From contig JAMXDE010000054.1 of the NCBI GenBank assembly GCA_026770025.1, positions 248,001 through 312,000 of the forward strand: a DNA stretch of 64,000 nucleotides, read 5' to 3'. A program made the translations under genes and the position numbers. Positions 21,518 to 33,954 of this stretch are shown here, in pieces. The first letter of the stretch is position 1. Every line of letters begins with the position of its first letter. Under the pieces are notes generated by a model. It made no database searches. It was not told the DNA's origin and was given only the letters and a program-made list of their open reading frames with translations. Origin of the DNA: Craspedostauros australis (Eukaryota > Bacillariophyta > Bacillariophyceae > Mastogloiales > Achnanthaceae).

Positions 21518-24500
21518 CTATATCGTCGCGGACTCTGCATCTTCTGGCGCCAGTTGAGCAGCCTGCGTCTGCGTGACCACCATATCGGTGTTGGCTGGTT
21601 GCTGTGCAGTTTCGTCGATGGTCACTGTCTCCGTGATCATGGGGGTCGGAGTAGCTGTTTGTGTAGCTCCGTGTATAGGTGCGACTACGGGTGCAGGGGC
21701 AGGTGCCGGTGCAGCCAAAACTTCAGGTGCGGGTGCGAGTGCGGATGCTTGCGCTGGTTCTTCTCCTACTTTCATGGATTCAGGCACAATCGCGTTTCCA
21801 CCTTGTGAAGGAGCATTTGTGATTTCTGTTTGTGTGGCCATGGGAGGCTGCACAGGCGTTGTTGCTGGGTCGTGTGCAGGGAGCTTAGCCTCTTCTGCCG
21901 AAGGTGCCGCGATCGACGGTGTTGCTATGGATGATGCCTGTGCTGCGACAATTTCCATGGGCGTTGTAGATGGCTGCGCTGTTGGTGCCATGGGCGCGGC
22001 TTCTTGGCGAACAACTGATGTCGGGGCCGATGCTGGCGCTGGTGTTGCAACTTGTGCTGTCGGCGTGGGTGTCGAAGCTGTTGCTTGCACAGCGACTACT
22101 ATTGGCGCAGGTGGCGGTGTTGCCGCCACCTGTGGGATTTCTGAGCCTGCCGCGGCTATCTGGGTTACGGGGGTGCCCACAACAGTTATACCGGGCGTCG
22201 CATGAATGGTAGGAGTAGCTGCAGCGGATGCAAACGTGGATGGCGTCGCTGCTTGTGGCGTGCCTGACCCTGCCACAACCACCTGAGTTCCAGGTGTGGC
22301 CGCTGCGGCAACACCCGGTGTTCCATGAACCGTGGGAATGGTTGTCGCAGATGCCGGTGTTGATGGGAGTGCGGCTGATGGCGGCACCGTTGCATGCACT
22401 GGCGTCGGTGCTGGCTGCGCAATAGACGCTTGTACTGCTTGCACACCAACTACCGGCGATTGTGGCGGTGGAGCGACCGTGGTCGGTGCTAGGACGGCGG
22501 CGACTGCTGGTGCTGGTCCTGAGGCTGGCATTGTTTCCATGGCCGGTGCAGCCGCTACTGAAGGCTTCGCATCGTACACCATGCCCGGTTGTTGAACTTG
22601 AGGTTGCTGAGTCGGCGTAGGCGCAGCCACATGCGTCATCATTGTCGCCGGTAGTGGGACTGATACTGGGACTTGCGCTGGAACTTGTATTGGGGCCACA
22701 ACTGCTCCGGGCACACTGGCCGTGACGACTTCCATTGGCACGGACGGAGCCGCAACTGCCGTGGGCACAGGCGCACCAACCACTTGCATGGGCACAGAGA
22801 CAGCAGGAGCCACGACGTTGGTGGCGCCAGCCATGAGGTGCATCTGCTGGGGCACAAGCTGCTGCTGCGGTTGCGACCGCTGTTCTGGTTTGCTACTTGC
22901 CTGGCCAGTTGCTAATAGGATCCCAGGCGGCGGCGTGCCTGCACTTGTGGAGGCCACAACAGCAGATGCATGAGCGACGGCATCCGCAACAGCAGCTGCT
23001 GGCACATGTGCTGTGGCTGTGGGTACAATCAGGGTGTCGGTCTGTTCCACCAGTTTCTTCTTTTTGCAAGAACCGCCTCGATTGATGATGGACGACCACT
23101 TGAAGCCGATGTCGTTGAGCTTCTTGAAGCGCGCATCCGTCATTCTGGATCTCCGGCCTCGTTTGCGGTTGGCCTCTTCGAGACGCTGGTTGCGCACCCA
23201 GTTCGCCAGCTCGGTGTCGCGTGGGTATCCCTTGGGGACCTTGCAATGTCCGATCTCCTTTTGGAATGCGAGCAATCTCGCGTACATCTTGTTCCATTGG
23301 GCGTTTTGCGGATCCCACTCGAAGCCCATGTTCTGAAGTCTTTGGATGCGCTGCGGCGTGATCTTGGCACTGCCCTTCTGCTGGAAGATCCAATATTCGA
23401 CGCGTTGGTAATGCACCCACCGACCGAGTCTGTTATCTTGGCCGAAGCATTGGGGCACCAAGGTGTTTCCGTGCTTATTCTGTCATGGTATGGTTGCCGT
23501 CAAGGTTGTTTTCGTTGGGAATGGAATATTTCAAAACATAGTTGTATGATAGTTGATATTGGCGATTGGATGAGTGTGGGTGACACGAGTCATACAGCAT
23601 GTACTCTCCGGAGAGTGCAACCAACAATGGCGACAGTGATGGCAAAAGGAACAGCCACAACGAGGACAATGAACAGTAATGCAGAAAGGGGTGACATACC
23701 TTGTACTCCAAGAGCTTCTTGAACATGGCATCCCACTTCTCGTCATGTTTGGAGAGGACTCGTGGAACAACGGTCTCAGCCATGGCGCTGGCAGCAGCGA
23801 GGGCCGTATCAGTGAGGCTCTGGTGCACCGCCATGGTCTGAACCGGCGCCATGGGGACGACCGCAGGCGCCGCCGCCATCGCGGCTGTGCCCATCGCGCC
23901 ACTGGCCATCAAGGCGATTGCATCAGGATCGTTCGGTGGGATGGGGAAGCCGTTGCGCAAGGGGACGGGTTGGCCTGCGGAGTCGTAGGTGAATGTGATG
24001 GTGTTTTCCATCCTGATGAGCTTGCGCGGTGGCATCTTCCCAACGCGTCGCACGCGCTTCTTGGTTTCCTTTGGGGTGGTGGATGCTTGGGGCGAAAGTC
24101 CCTGCACTGGCGCCTGTATGGTTGCTTGTACGTGTGCCTGCACTGCTCGGACTGAGGCTTGGACCGAGGCTTGTGGTACGGCCGTGGCTGTGGCTGTGGG
24201 GATAGCCATGGCCGCCATCGCAGTCGGCAATGCTGTGTTGGCGACGCCAACTGGCGTCCCAACTTGATGCTGCAAGACGACGTTGGGTGTTCCAGGTGGA
24301 GGTGTGCTGAGGTGCTGCACATGCGCTTGCGCCTGCATGTGCTGGTACAGCTGTGGCTGTGTTTGAACCTGTTGATGTCCGGGGAGCTGTACGTGGGCTT
24401 GCAAATGCGGTTGGGCTTGCACGTGCAGATGATGCTGCTGGTTCTGTGGAGCGGTGCTGTTGGTGTGAGCCTGATGAGGCTCTGCCATGACCACAGCCTC

Positions 24501-25895
24501 GGGATGTTGAGGTTGGATGTAAGTGGTTGGTTGTGGGGCTTGCGCTTGCACTTGCACTTGCACCTGCATGTGTTGCTGCTGTTGTTGATAGTGTTGCTGC
24601 TGCGGTTGCACAGTGGCGTGGGTGTGTTGCTGTTGCTGCAGTTGGCCTTGTTGTTGATGTGCCTCCTGGTGTACTTGGAGTTGCTGCTGTTGTTGGACGT
24701 GCATGTTGGTCTGTTGGACCATATGATGAGGATGCTCCTGTTGATGCTGCTGACCTGCACCCGCTTCGACAACTTCTTGAGCAGCCTGTGACACGGCGTC
24801 GACAATGTCTGCATCCATAAAGACGGCGTCCGCAGGTGCTTCAGTGGATGGTGCGGGTGCCGGTGCAGATGCGGGTATGGGTACGGCTGGCAATGCTGGC
24901 TCTGCCCCCACGTCTGATGCAGACGGAGGCACAGGTGCACCAGCAGCAGCATCGACCGGCACTTGTTCTCCTTGGCTGTTCGGGGTCTCGGCTGGATGAA
25001 GAGCGGTGGCTTGGTTCGCGGTTTCTGTAGTTACATTGGGGATCGTTTCTTGAGTTTGAGGTTGAGTTTGGGCTGTGGGCGCCTTTGGTTGTGGAGATGC
25101 AGCCACGGGTGCTGGGTCGGTTGCTCCTGAAGCTTCCATGGCCACATGCCCTCCGCCTGCCGCTTGAGTCTCTTGTTGATGCACAAGATCGCCGCTCTGC
25201 TGTGTCAGTTCTGCCAATGACGACACCTGTGGATGCGTTTGTGGCTGAGTGTCTGGTTGTTCAGATGTCTCTACCCTAGTTGAGCTGGCTGGTGCCGCAG
25301 CCGGCGCTGGGCTTGTCACCGGCGTGGTTGGTGCGACTGCTGCTATGGTCACTGCGACAGCCATCGCTACAGGACCGCCAACGGATGCTTCCATGGTTCC
25401 TCCCGGAGCTGCTGCTGGCGTCGGTGTTTGCTGCGCTTCTGTCGCTGCTTCTACACCCGCTCCTGTAGATACTTCTCGTGTTGGTGTTTGGGGTGAAGCC
25501 TCTTGCTGTGGAGCGACTGGTGCGGTTGGATCTGGACGAGTCGATACTTCTGGAGATGGGCCTGGTGGTGTTCCCGTGGCTGCTGGTGGGAGTTCAGGAG
25601 CAGATGATGCTTGAGGTGGCTGGTCAGCAGCAGCAGCAGCATCAACAACAGGGGTCTGTGCTTCCACCATCGTCACGTCCTCTTGCTCCTGCACTGGTTG
25701 CACTTGATCCGGAACTCCCTTCTCGTCATTGGCATTGGCATTGGCGTTGACAGTGGGTGTTGCTGGGGGTGCTGCTGGAGGCGCTCCAAGAGGTGAGGTT
25801 GCTGTGGTGGCAACTGTTGCTCCAGCTGCAAGCACCGCCGGCGATGCAGGCAAGGTCCCGCCCTCATCTCCGCCTTCGTCGGTTGGCGTTGCCAT
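21518..25895 (-). CDS. Helicase-associated (HA) domain protein with Gln/Ala/Pro-rich flanks (two exons)
   Basis: Model: exon 1 25895-23700, intron 23480-23699 (GTATGT...CAG, phase 0), exon 2 23479-21518; about 1385 residues. Two tandem HA domains occupy about residues 715-865: WDAMFKKLLEYK/NKHGNTLVPQ, LGRWVHYQR, RLQNMGFEWD, then WNKMYARLLAFQ, HCKVP, LANWVRNQR and LNDIGFKW. The intron splits the first HA repeat exactly, and joining the exons restores its HG-x-(T)-x-VP motif, which supports the model. HA domains occur in large numbers in diatom proteins and are presumed nucleic-acid binding. The N-terminal 600 residues are Ala/Pro/Thr then Gln/His-rich, and a KKRVRRVGKMPPRK basic patch at about 650 may be a nuclear signal. 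The C-terminal 500 residues are Ala/Pro/Thr/Val-rich. Likely a nuclear regulator (inference). Confidence 0.8.
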
Positions 25896-26935
25896 GCTCT
25901 CAGTTGTGAATGATAGTGTGAACGAGTTTGAATGGGGTTTGAACGGATTCTTCCTCGATGCCTCTGCTCGATCACTTCTTCGATGGGACGAATACAATAC
26001 AATTCCTCTGAACGAGTGCGATTGCAAGTTCGAGTGCGATTGTGAGCAGACAGAATACAACTGCTGGCACCCTTCCAATGCTGAACAATTCAAATCGATC
26101 CAGTTTGTGATGGTCGCGGAGAGGGAGGAGAAGATACCTTCCGATGATCTGCTTCGCCTCTTCTTTTGGTTGTGGACCACTAACTTAGCCCTCCGTCTTT
26201 GTTGCTCTCGCGCTCTCGTGTTGTCGATGTTCGACTGTCTCTGTCCTTTCGTTTCCTTTCTCTTGTGTTTGTGTTTTGTGCGGTTTGGGAAAGTACATGG
26301 ACAGCGCCCATTTTGCGTTTCTTTGAGGTCCCAACCAGCACAAACGCGGCAACAAACAGCACGACCGCAACAAACACAACAACAACAAACCATGGTGCGA
26401 GATCGCCGTGTTGTTTTGCGAACGTGTTTGGGCACATTCCTCCATGTAGAACTTGAACGTAGGAATCAGTACCGTATTCAACGGCCGCTCGTCTGTCATC
26501 CGTACGTAGAGCAGAGACGAGAGAATTCTTGTCTTGTTGCGACATGTCAACCAAGACTGAAACTCGTGTCCACGATACTCCCGAAACAACTTTTTGTCCA
26601 GAAGGCTACATATTCGAGAATAGAGAAAGCTCGCACAAAGGAGTCCTGTTGGGCCACGCACCAAAGAGAGCAGTGAGCAACGGAGGAGAGCCGAGTAATA
26701 GAAGAGAGTGCCGAAGCATCCTGCAAAATGATGATGGTGCAGAGTGTTGTTTTCTCGCTTGTACGAGTACTCTACTAACATGCTGTACGATTATCCCACA
26801 AGTACGGCCACGTGATCACTGGCGTGTTGGACAACAACTTCTGCAGCGCGAGTGCACTGAACACCGTCCAACATAGACAGATGCTTCTTGTTGCCTGCAA
26901 GGCGAAACACATGACCATGAAAGCATCCCCCTGCT
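25896..26935. other. Promoter/5' region of the HA gene and 3' region of the bZIP gene
   Basis: The HA-gene frame stays open upstream of its chosen ATG to about 26435, with Arg/Ser-rich content that does not look coding. No other gene is supported. Confidence 0.5.
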
Positions 26936-28671
26936 CTATGTTGCAGACGAAGTCCCCGGAGCCTGGTGGTGCTGCTGCTGCTGTTGTTGAAGCTGTTGTT
27001 GTTGGAACTGCTGTTGCTGAAGTTGCTGCTGAGTCACAGGTGCAACATTGCCTCCTGCTTGTACTGCAACGGCAGCTGCGACGGCTGCAGCCTGCACGGC
27101 GGCTTGTTGCTGCTGTTGCCACGTGACTGCGACTGCTTGCGCTGGGCCTGGTGTGGCATTGTATGCGGGTGCGGGTGCGGTTTGCATTGGTGCAGCAGGT
27201 GCAGGTGGCTGAGGCGGAGGCTGTTGTTGTGGTTGTGGCTGATGTTGCTGTGGCTGATGTTGTGGAACGGTATCGACAGCAGCTGCTGCTGTTGCTGTGA
27301 CCGCGGCCGCCTTGGCCTGCTGTTGTTGCTGTGCGGCGACGGCTGCGGCAGTGTTGGGGTCCATGGGCGGGGGTTGGGCCGGAGCACCGCTGAGAAGGGC
27401 TTGGATGGGGACGACGTTTTGGTACTGTGAGGTACGAGCATGGTGTATGTGTTTTGGGAGAATAATGAAGGAGGGTTGGACAAGTTCGAGTGCAAGCGTG
27501 AAGTATGATGGGTGTTGGATCATTTTGTGAGGGACGATTCCGTGGATTGAATGTTGGATCGGACGGGACGATCATCGTCATGTGATTGGCGTGGATAGAC
27601 CTGAACAGGATAGACATGAATAGGATGGGACAATATGGGGCTCACCTTGGTCGCGATCTCCATCAAACTGCCGCGCAGGTGCTCGTTCCTGCTGTTGAGG
27701 TCCTTGTTCTCCTTGGACAGGGTGATGACGGTGCGTTGCAACTCCTCGATCATGCTCTTCTTGCGTCTGCGCGACTCCCTTGCCGAGATTCTGTTCTGTT
27801 CCAACCGCTCGCGTCGTTTGCGCGCCTTGACATCGTCATCATCATCATCATCGTCGTCGTCGTCATCGCCATTCTCTGCTATGGTTGTGATGGGTAGGGT
27901 CGTTGCTGTGGCTCCAAGCGCTGGTGTCTGCGCTTTGGTCGTCGTCGCCGCAGCTGCCGCCGCAGCAGCAGTGGCTGCATTGATCGCATCCGTCATGGCA
28001 GATATTGCACTGGACGCTGTCACAGGCACTGGCGTTGCGGTTGCTGTTGGTGCTGCTACTGCAAGCGTCGCGGGGGTTGGAGCGACGGCCACAGCCGGAG
28101 TCGCAGCCGGGATTGTAGCAGGGGCTACAGTGGTAGCCTGCACCGGCAGCGCATTAGCTGCAAGTACTGGTGGGTAAGTCACAGTGGCAGTTGCCGGAGC
28201 AACACGCGCAGTCACCACTGTGGGTGCCTTTGCTGTCGTTGTTGCTGGTGTTGTTGCTGGTGCCGCCGATATCAGCTGGGCAACCGGAGCTACAACCGGA
28301 GCTACAACTGGAGCTACAACTGAAGCCACAGCTGGGGCAGCTGAAGAAGCAATCGCCACAGGTGTTGCCTTCGCCGCAATCGTTGTTTCGACCACCTTGA
28401 GCTTGATTGCCGGTGCAGCAACTGCAGGTGTTGGGGCTGATACTGTGGCAGCTGGTATCGCAGGAGCAGGAGACGTCGTTGCTGCTGCCACTTGGGGTGC
28501 TTGTGCCGATGATGGCGGAGCTGCAGATGCGGCAGCACTTGCCTCCACCGTCCCTGTTGGTGTCGATGTCGATGCTGTTGCTGTTGTCGCTGTTGCTGCT
28601 ACTGGTGCAGGTGTAGTCGTAGCTGCACCAGCAGCAACGGCCGCTGCCGGTGGAGCCTCTCCAGACGACAT
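26936..28671 (-). CDS. bZIP transcription factor with polyGln C terminus (two exons)
   Basis: Model: exon 1 28671-27646, intron 27425-27645 (GTGAGC...CAG, phase 0), exon 2 27424-26936; 504 residues. Residues 1-260 are almost pure Ala/Thr/Val/Pro. An Asp run of 11 residues precedes the basic region at about 281-305 (RKRRERLEQNRISARESRRR), which has the canonical N-x7-R spacing, and the zipper follows (leucine heptads through EELQRTVITLSKENKDL and LRGSLMEIATK). The intron falls right after the zipper; exon 2 resumes with YQNVVPIQALLSG and then long Gln/Ala tracts to the stop. Predicted nuclear DNA-binding dimer; bZIPs of this class bind CRE/ACGT-type sites, and TGACGTCA sites exist in the window. 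It lies head-to-tail with the HA-domain gene. Confidence 0.85.
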
Positions 28672-29461
28672 GGCGGCAGTTGCGACTCAAACACTTGCTG
28701 TTGCTGCGACACTCAGTCTTCGTGTGTCGTATTTCGAATGTCAAGCAACAAGGGAATGCCCCAATGATCGGCTCTGTGTGTCTGTCGTTGTTCTCTCTAT
28801 CTCTCTGGGGGGAGGAGTGCTCCTGTTGTAGTTGTATCTGTGGCCTCTCTTGGCGCGTGATTTTGCAGATCGATGCGATGTTCACCTCTGTGGTGGATCG
28901 TGTCTGCGCGGGCACGAGCGAAGCCACTCGCGACAGTCCTCAAACTCGTACCAGCGTGTACGTGGTCGCTACCGTAAATGCACAAAGCGCACTTTGACGC
29001 GCAACGGTCCAGAGTTCGCCATGGTCGCCGCTACTTTCGTGGTGTCGCAGGACTCGGTCTGTTGTTTCGCCAAAAAACGAACTCTGATGCGACATACCTG
29101 CGACATGTTTGAAGAAGTCTATAAAACATAAAGCTAGGGGTACATTCGTCCAAGAGAAATGCGCACACGATCGTGATCTCTCTCTCTCTCTCTATGCACA
29201 AGTAGAGCATGTTCCTTGTCCATGCATGGCACTTGGCTGCATGATCGCACAATCTGCTAATATAGAGTAAAGTATTCACATGATGTCACAATGCATGGAT
29301 GATAGAGCACTACTATGATAATCCCCTGGAATGTTGCTACGTTTATGTTACGCACCGCACCGCGTCCCCGATGCGATGTAATATTGTTTCTCCGCTAGCC
29401 ATTGTTTTCTGCCCGTCACGACTGCGACTGCCACTGCCACTCCGCTATCATTCGTAAACGC
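28672..29461. other. Intergenic, promoter side of the bZIP gene
   Basis: No gene seen. A (TC)n tract is present at 29178-29195. Confidence 0.5.
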
Positions 29462-30715
29462 TCAGCTATCTTGCGCGCACGGAACGAAGACGGACGCGTC
29501 CGCCAGGAATCCGGTGGGATCCTGAAAGAAGTCGCCGTTGTTGGGCACGAAGGCGTTGTTCACGACGCTCACGGGAATCAGCTCGATCTCGCCGTACGCA
29601 CCCAGCAACCCCCGCGAGCCACCCGTGATGGGAAGGATCGTCCCGCCCTGTCCATCGTAGACGTCCCCCGACGCGCTGAATTGCAACGTCGTCCCGTCCT
29701 CCTCCACGAACGTGTACGAGAACGTGCAGATTCCACCGCCCGGCACGAACTGTCCGTTGCCCAGGTCGAAGCGATTCTGATGACGCGAGCACACGCCCGT
29801 GCCGCCGGACATGGGAATCTCATCGAGCGTCGTCTGGCTGAACAGCGCGTCGTTGAAGATGAACTGCGTCCCGATGATGTCCTGATTGGCCTCGATCAAC
29901 GCTGCCAGCTGGAAGAACTCGAACTTGCGTTCTTCCACGCAACCCGGAGTGGGCCCCGTGATGGGTGCCTGCGTCGGTGATGGGATGGGCGCCCTGGTGG
30001 GGGGTCGTGTGGGTGGTGGCACCGGTGCGTGCGTGGGTTTCGCGGCCTGGCTGCGCGAGCTGCTTTTGGCGCTCTTGCTGGTCTTCGATTTCGGGAGCGG
30101 TGCGCCTTTGCCTCTCTCGTTGCCGCCACCGCTGCTACTGCTGGAATCGTCGCTGGAGGAGCTCTTGCTGGATTTGTTGCGTTTCGTCTCATTGAACTCC
30201 GCTGTGCTCTCGTCGTCGCTTGCAGCGCCAGCACCCTCATCATCGTTTGTGCCATTGTCAGAGACTCCGATGCTGTAGTAATAGTCGCTGCTGCCCTTCG
30301 TCCCTCGATTTGTGCCGGCATAGCGCCCCTGCGCGTCGTCCGCATTCAGCTCTCGCAAATCACCCTCAACTTCATTCGCGTGCCTCGTCATCCCGCGTTG
30401 CAGGGCTCTCCTGTTACCATTGTGAGTGGCCCTTCGATTCCCGTGCGTCCCATCACGATTGTTCCTTGATTGTGGTCGTGTGAACGCCGCAGTTCCGCGT
30501 TTCTTCGCCTGCAACTGGCGGATGTCGTTCGCTGTGGTGACTGGTCGTCGATCTTTCATATCAGTGGATTGATCGTCTGCTTCGTGAGTTCTCACGCCTC
30601 CGTCACGAAGGACAGCAGCCGAACAGCCATCCAACGAGGAAGCCGCGATCGAGAGCAGCATGCCCATTGCAAGCAACGGGCGTTTGCGGCAACGGCGCAA
30701 AGTTGATTCCCGCAT
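29462..30715 (-). CDS. Secreted dirigent/allene-oxide-cyclase-like barrel protein
   Basis: Chosen start 30715, because it places a basic head followed by a hydrophobic core (LLAMGMLLSIAASSLDGCSA) at the N terminus, a good signal peptide; an in-frame ATG at 30847 would bury it. The protein would be 417 residues. After the signal comes a charged, Arg/Asp/Ser-rich linker, an acidic Ser tract, a basic Ser/Lys stretch and a short PT-rich spacer (PTRAPIPSPTQAP). The last 145 residues are a beta-rich domain: GTQFIFNDALF, CSRHQNRFDLGNGQ, GICTFSYTFVEEDGTTLQFSASGDVYDGQG, then GGSRGLLGAYGEIELIPV. The FSYTF...ASG...GGS-G pattern matches dirigent/AOC-barrel proteins, which occur as secreted proteins in diatoms. 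Ligand or reaction unknown. Single exon. Confidence 0.75.
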   Translation of the reverse strand: MRESTLRRCRKRPLLAMGMLLSIAASSLDGCSAAVLRDGGVRTHEADDQSTDMKDRRPVTTANDIRQLQAKKRGTAAFTRPQSRNNRDGTHGNRRATHNGNRRALQRGMTRHANEVEGDLRELNADDAQGRYAGTNRGTKGSSDYYYSIGVSDNGTNDDEGAGAASDDESTAEFNETKRNKSSKSSSSDDSSSSSGGGNERGKGAPLPKSKTSKSAKSSSRSQAAKPTHAPVPPPTRPPTRAPIPSPTQAPITGPTPGCVEERKFEFFQLAALIEANQDIIGTQFIFNDALFSQTTLDEIPMSGGTGVCSRHQNRFDLGNGQFVPGGGICTFSYTFVEEDGTTLQFSASGDVYDGQGGTILPITGGSRGLLGAYGEIELIPVSVVNNAFVPNNGDFFQDPTGFLADASVFVPCAQDS

Positions 30716-31694
30716 CTTCCCTTCGACTGTTTGCCTGCGTGGTTGATGATCTACAAGGTCGATCATGCAGCCATCCGCGCGAGTGCTCGTATTGGTGCTC
30801 TTGCCGTTGTTTCGCGTCATGGTCGTTTCCATTGCGATTGTCTTCATGGAATGGTTTCTGTTTTTGCGCTTTGCTTTGCTTTGCCGTTGTGCAACACACG
30901 ATCACAACAATGACAATGATAGTGGCAATGACAACACTGCCACCTTTCGTAATTACTGTGGCTGTGGCTGTTGCTGTTGAATCCTCGCGATTCTCACCAT
31001 TCTCACTGTCATCATTGGTGTTGCTGTTGCCATCATCCCCAGGCAAGACACAATCAGGTTTCGTCGGCCGATTGTTGCTTGGATGAGTCTGGTTTGTTGG
31101 ACAAAAAAGTGGGGGTGAGGTTTTTCACGTTTGGCTCGCGATCATGATGCGACATCAGATACGACACGGCGTGCACTGACGACGCTGCCTTTTGGTGTCA
31201 CAAAATCGCCACATTCATCTCCTCCTTCCAATCAGCAGTGCGTGCTGCGTTGCGGTAACGACTGATTGTCGCACAGCAGAATATGAGAGCAGAGTAGAGT
31301 CATGGTGGTGGTCTTACATAGAGCCCCCGCAATGACTGTTCATCAGCCACGATACGAGTTGACTGCTCTGTTGTTTTTTATTGTTCAGACCACAACACAC
31401 ACAGTGGATGTTGTTGGTGAGGCGCAACGGGCAAATGGCTTTCCAAGCACACCGCAGCAATCATGTTGGCGCGGCGTGCAGACAGCAACGTTTTCTATAC
31501 TTGCAGGCCTGCCTACTGAAAGGAGGAAATCTACGTGGCTGTTGCTCTTTCAGCGTATCTCTACGATTATTTCTATCTGTGTACCTGTGCGTGTTCTGCT
31601 CTTAGAGTACGTTGATGCACTTTGTTCTTTTGACACCGTCCCCCCGCATGTCTGCCTTCGCTGCTATCGCATCCACGGCATTTTCCAAACTCGC
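30716..31694. other. Intergenic, no supported gene
   Basis: Frames on the plus strand have hydrophobic runs but no family resemblance; they partly mirror the minus-strand gene upstream region. Confidence 0.45.
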
Positions 31695-32354
31695 TTACAG
31701 AAGCGGAGCGAAGGACAAACCGCATGGAACTTGGGTCGATGATCCATCCTCTACCTGCTGCGCCACCCATCGCTTGTCCACCTTTGCCCATCGGCGAGGT
31801 GATGTGGAGGACATGGGCGAGGTCTTGCTCCTTGCACTCTCGCGTTGCGGCGTGAGCGGCAGCAAGTCGCCTGGCCTGCCGTATCCGACCATGGCGTTGG
31901 AACGTGCAGGGGGCGACATGCCCCCACAGGTGCCTTGGCTCGAGCGCTCTGTTGTAGATCTCGGCGATGTCATGGCTGAATCGGATGGGATCGATGCCGT
32001 GGTACCATAGGAATGATGAGAGCCGCAATTCATCGAGTCGGTGTCAGCGCACTCGTTGAAGCGGACTTTGTAGGACTTCGCTTGGCGACGGGGCGAGTGA
32101 CCGGCATCCATTGGCGTGAGAAAGCTCTGTGGACGTTCGTATCCCGGGCATGCGGATTGCTGGAATGATGCGGCGCTGGAGTTATTCATGTTGTTGCTGT
32201 TGTTGTATTGAGACATGTTGTTTGTTGTGTTTGTTTGATGTGACTGACTTTGCTTTTGTTTTTGAGTGGTGTATTCGTTTGTTGTTGCTGTTGTGTTGTT
32301 GTGTTGTTGTGATGATCGTTTTGTTGCTTTCGATTTTGTGAGCTCATCAACCAT
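31695..32354 (-). CDS. Small hypothetical protein, Asn/Gln/Ser-rich
   Basis: An open frame of 219 residues from the ATG at 32354. The N terminus is Lys/Ser/Gln/Asn/Thr-rich; residues 90 onward contain a less biased segment (KSYKVRFNECADTDSMNCGS, then RWAKVDKRWVAQQVEDG) that could be a short functional motif. A downstream Met in an Asn-rich context at about residue 47 is an alternative start. No family recognised; coding status rests on length and on the non-repetitive C-terminal half. Confidence 0.45.
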   Translation of the reverse strand: MVDELTKSKATKRSSQQHNNTTATTNEYTTQKQKQSQSHQTNTTNNMSQYNNSNNMNNSSAASFQQSACPGYERPQSFLTPMDAGHSPRRQAKSYKVRFNECADTDSMNCGSHHSYGTTASIPSDSAMTSPRSTTERSSQGTCGGMSPPARSNAMVGYGRPGDLLPLTPQRESARSKTSPMSSTSPRRWAKVDKRWVAQQVEDGSSTQVPCGLSFAPLL

Positions 32355-33909
32355 CCAACTCACGAAACCATCAAGTTACCTCTGTGCACCAAACCTCACC
32401 ACTGGATGAATGCGACACAATCATGAACATCGTGTGGACATGTGTTAACTGGTGGCTGGGTCTCATCCACAATCGGTACCGGCGAACTGTCGCTGCCGCT
32501 TGTGCATGCAATCACACATGTTGCCGTGCTTTCTCTCTGCACACGAAAAAGCACGTTGGCTTGTGTGTGTGTTTGACTTGGTGAAATCTTGCTCACATTT
32601 TGACACGAATCACAAAGCAGTCGAACTGGTCGTTGACATGCAATCGCGACTGTTTTCGTCATCCGTGAACGATGTCTTCGTGTAGTTTTTGTCGGTCCCG
32701 CGAATGTCTCCGAATGAAATGTCGCACATAAATGTTACGGCAAATAATCAATTAAATGTATTTTACGAAGTGATACAACTTGAAGTGGCCCAAGAGATGG
32801 CTGACGTGGCAGAGAATGGTCATGACTGCCACAACTCAAGTTCGTCAGTGACATCGTGTCACTTCGATTTGTTCTTTCGGTTACTGGGTGTGCAGGTCTG
32901 CTCTATTTCGTCTTGTGTTTGCGCGTCTTCGGCGCGTGCGTGTGTGAGAGAGGAGAACAACAACGAGCACAAAAGGGATTGGAGTGTGTCGCTCGACAGA
33001 ATGTGAAAGGTGATGCCGCCACGTGAGCCAATTTCTTTCGTGTTGTTTAGCCGTGAAGGGTCATGTTCTGGCATACATGCTGGTGCTCCAGTCGCTCCTC
33101 TGGTTCGTTCAATGTTGGGAACATGGTTGTCGTTCCTGTTTCTGGAGGCAGTAGGGTTGATGCATGCCTGACGCCGTTCCTGCTCCCTGTTGCGCCATGA
33201 TGAAGTATAGAGTGAGTAGTACGGAGCCATGATGATACCAAAGGGAGGTAGCGCTGGACGAGATTTTATGTTCTGGTCCAGCTTCACAGGATGTCTGGCG
33301 TTTGGCGAAACCCCTGAACTCCAAGAAAGCCTGCCCAGAGTGGAAACGGGAGGTACCGAACTCATCCTGGCTCTATCATCGTCCAGGACGGCATTCTGTG
33401 CATCGGTTTCAGGATGTACTGCTGACTCGATTCCCTTGAATTCGATCTATCCTTGGAGCCACCGCGTCGAATCTTTTGAGAGAAGGAGACAATTCTCTGC
33501 GAGATAGATCGTATAATAGGTCGTAAAGCACCAAACATCAACGCTATCGCAAGGAGCCGACATTGCCGTGCTGATATCTTCGCTCCAGTGCACTGCTTCG
33601 CTGCGCTGTGCCTTGTTTGTGGTTGCGGTTTTGGATGTGTGTGCGCAGTGTCTGTTGATGTTGACGTTGACAGGCGAAAGAGAGACCCAGAAATGTGCTC
33701 TGTCGTCGCCTCATGCCTTGACACAAAATGTTCGGTCGTATCCGCGTTTCCTATTTGTCAATGATAGCGACCATGGACAAGAACAGCGTTCCTCTTCAGC
33801 ATTCGTCCACTTTTTGGCGCACTTTTTGGTTCTGTTGCCTCCGTGGTTCCATCGCCGCATTCGACAGACACGCGCCTCGTGTGCACTCCATCGGATCCAA
33901 CAGCAGTCG
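32355..33909. other. Intergenic, no supported gene
   Basis: Only short overlapping frames. A near-copy of the recurrent 10-mer (ATAGGTCGTA) is at 33517-33526. Confidence 0.45.
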
Positions 33910-33954
33910 CAGGGAGTTGTCGGAAAAGGAGAAAATCCAACTTTATCTGTCGGA
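33910..33954 (+). repeat. Harbinger left end: CAG target duplication plus TIR
   Basis: CAG at 33910-33912, then GGAGTTGTCGGAAAAGGAGA and onward to CTGTCGGA at about 33947-33954. Pairs with 39919-39963. Confidence 0.8.

Noticed and set aside
25729-26676. 315-codon plus-strand frame
   Set aside because: Begins antisense to the HA gene and continues without recognisable sequence.
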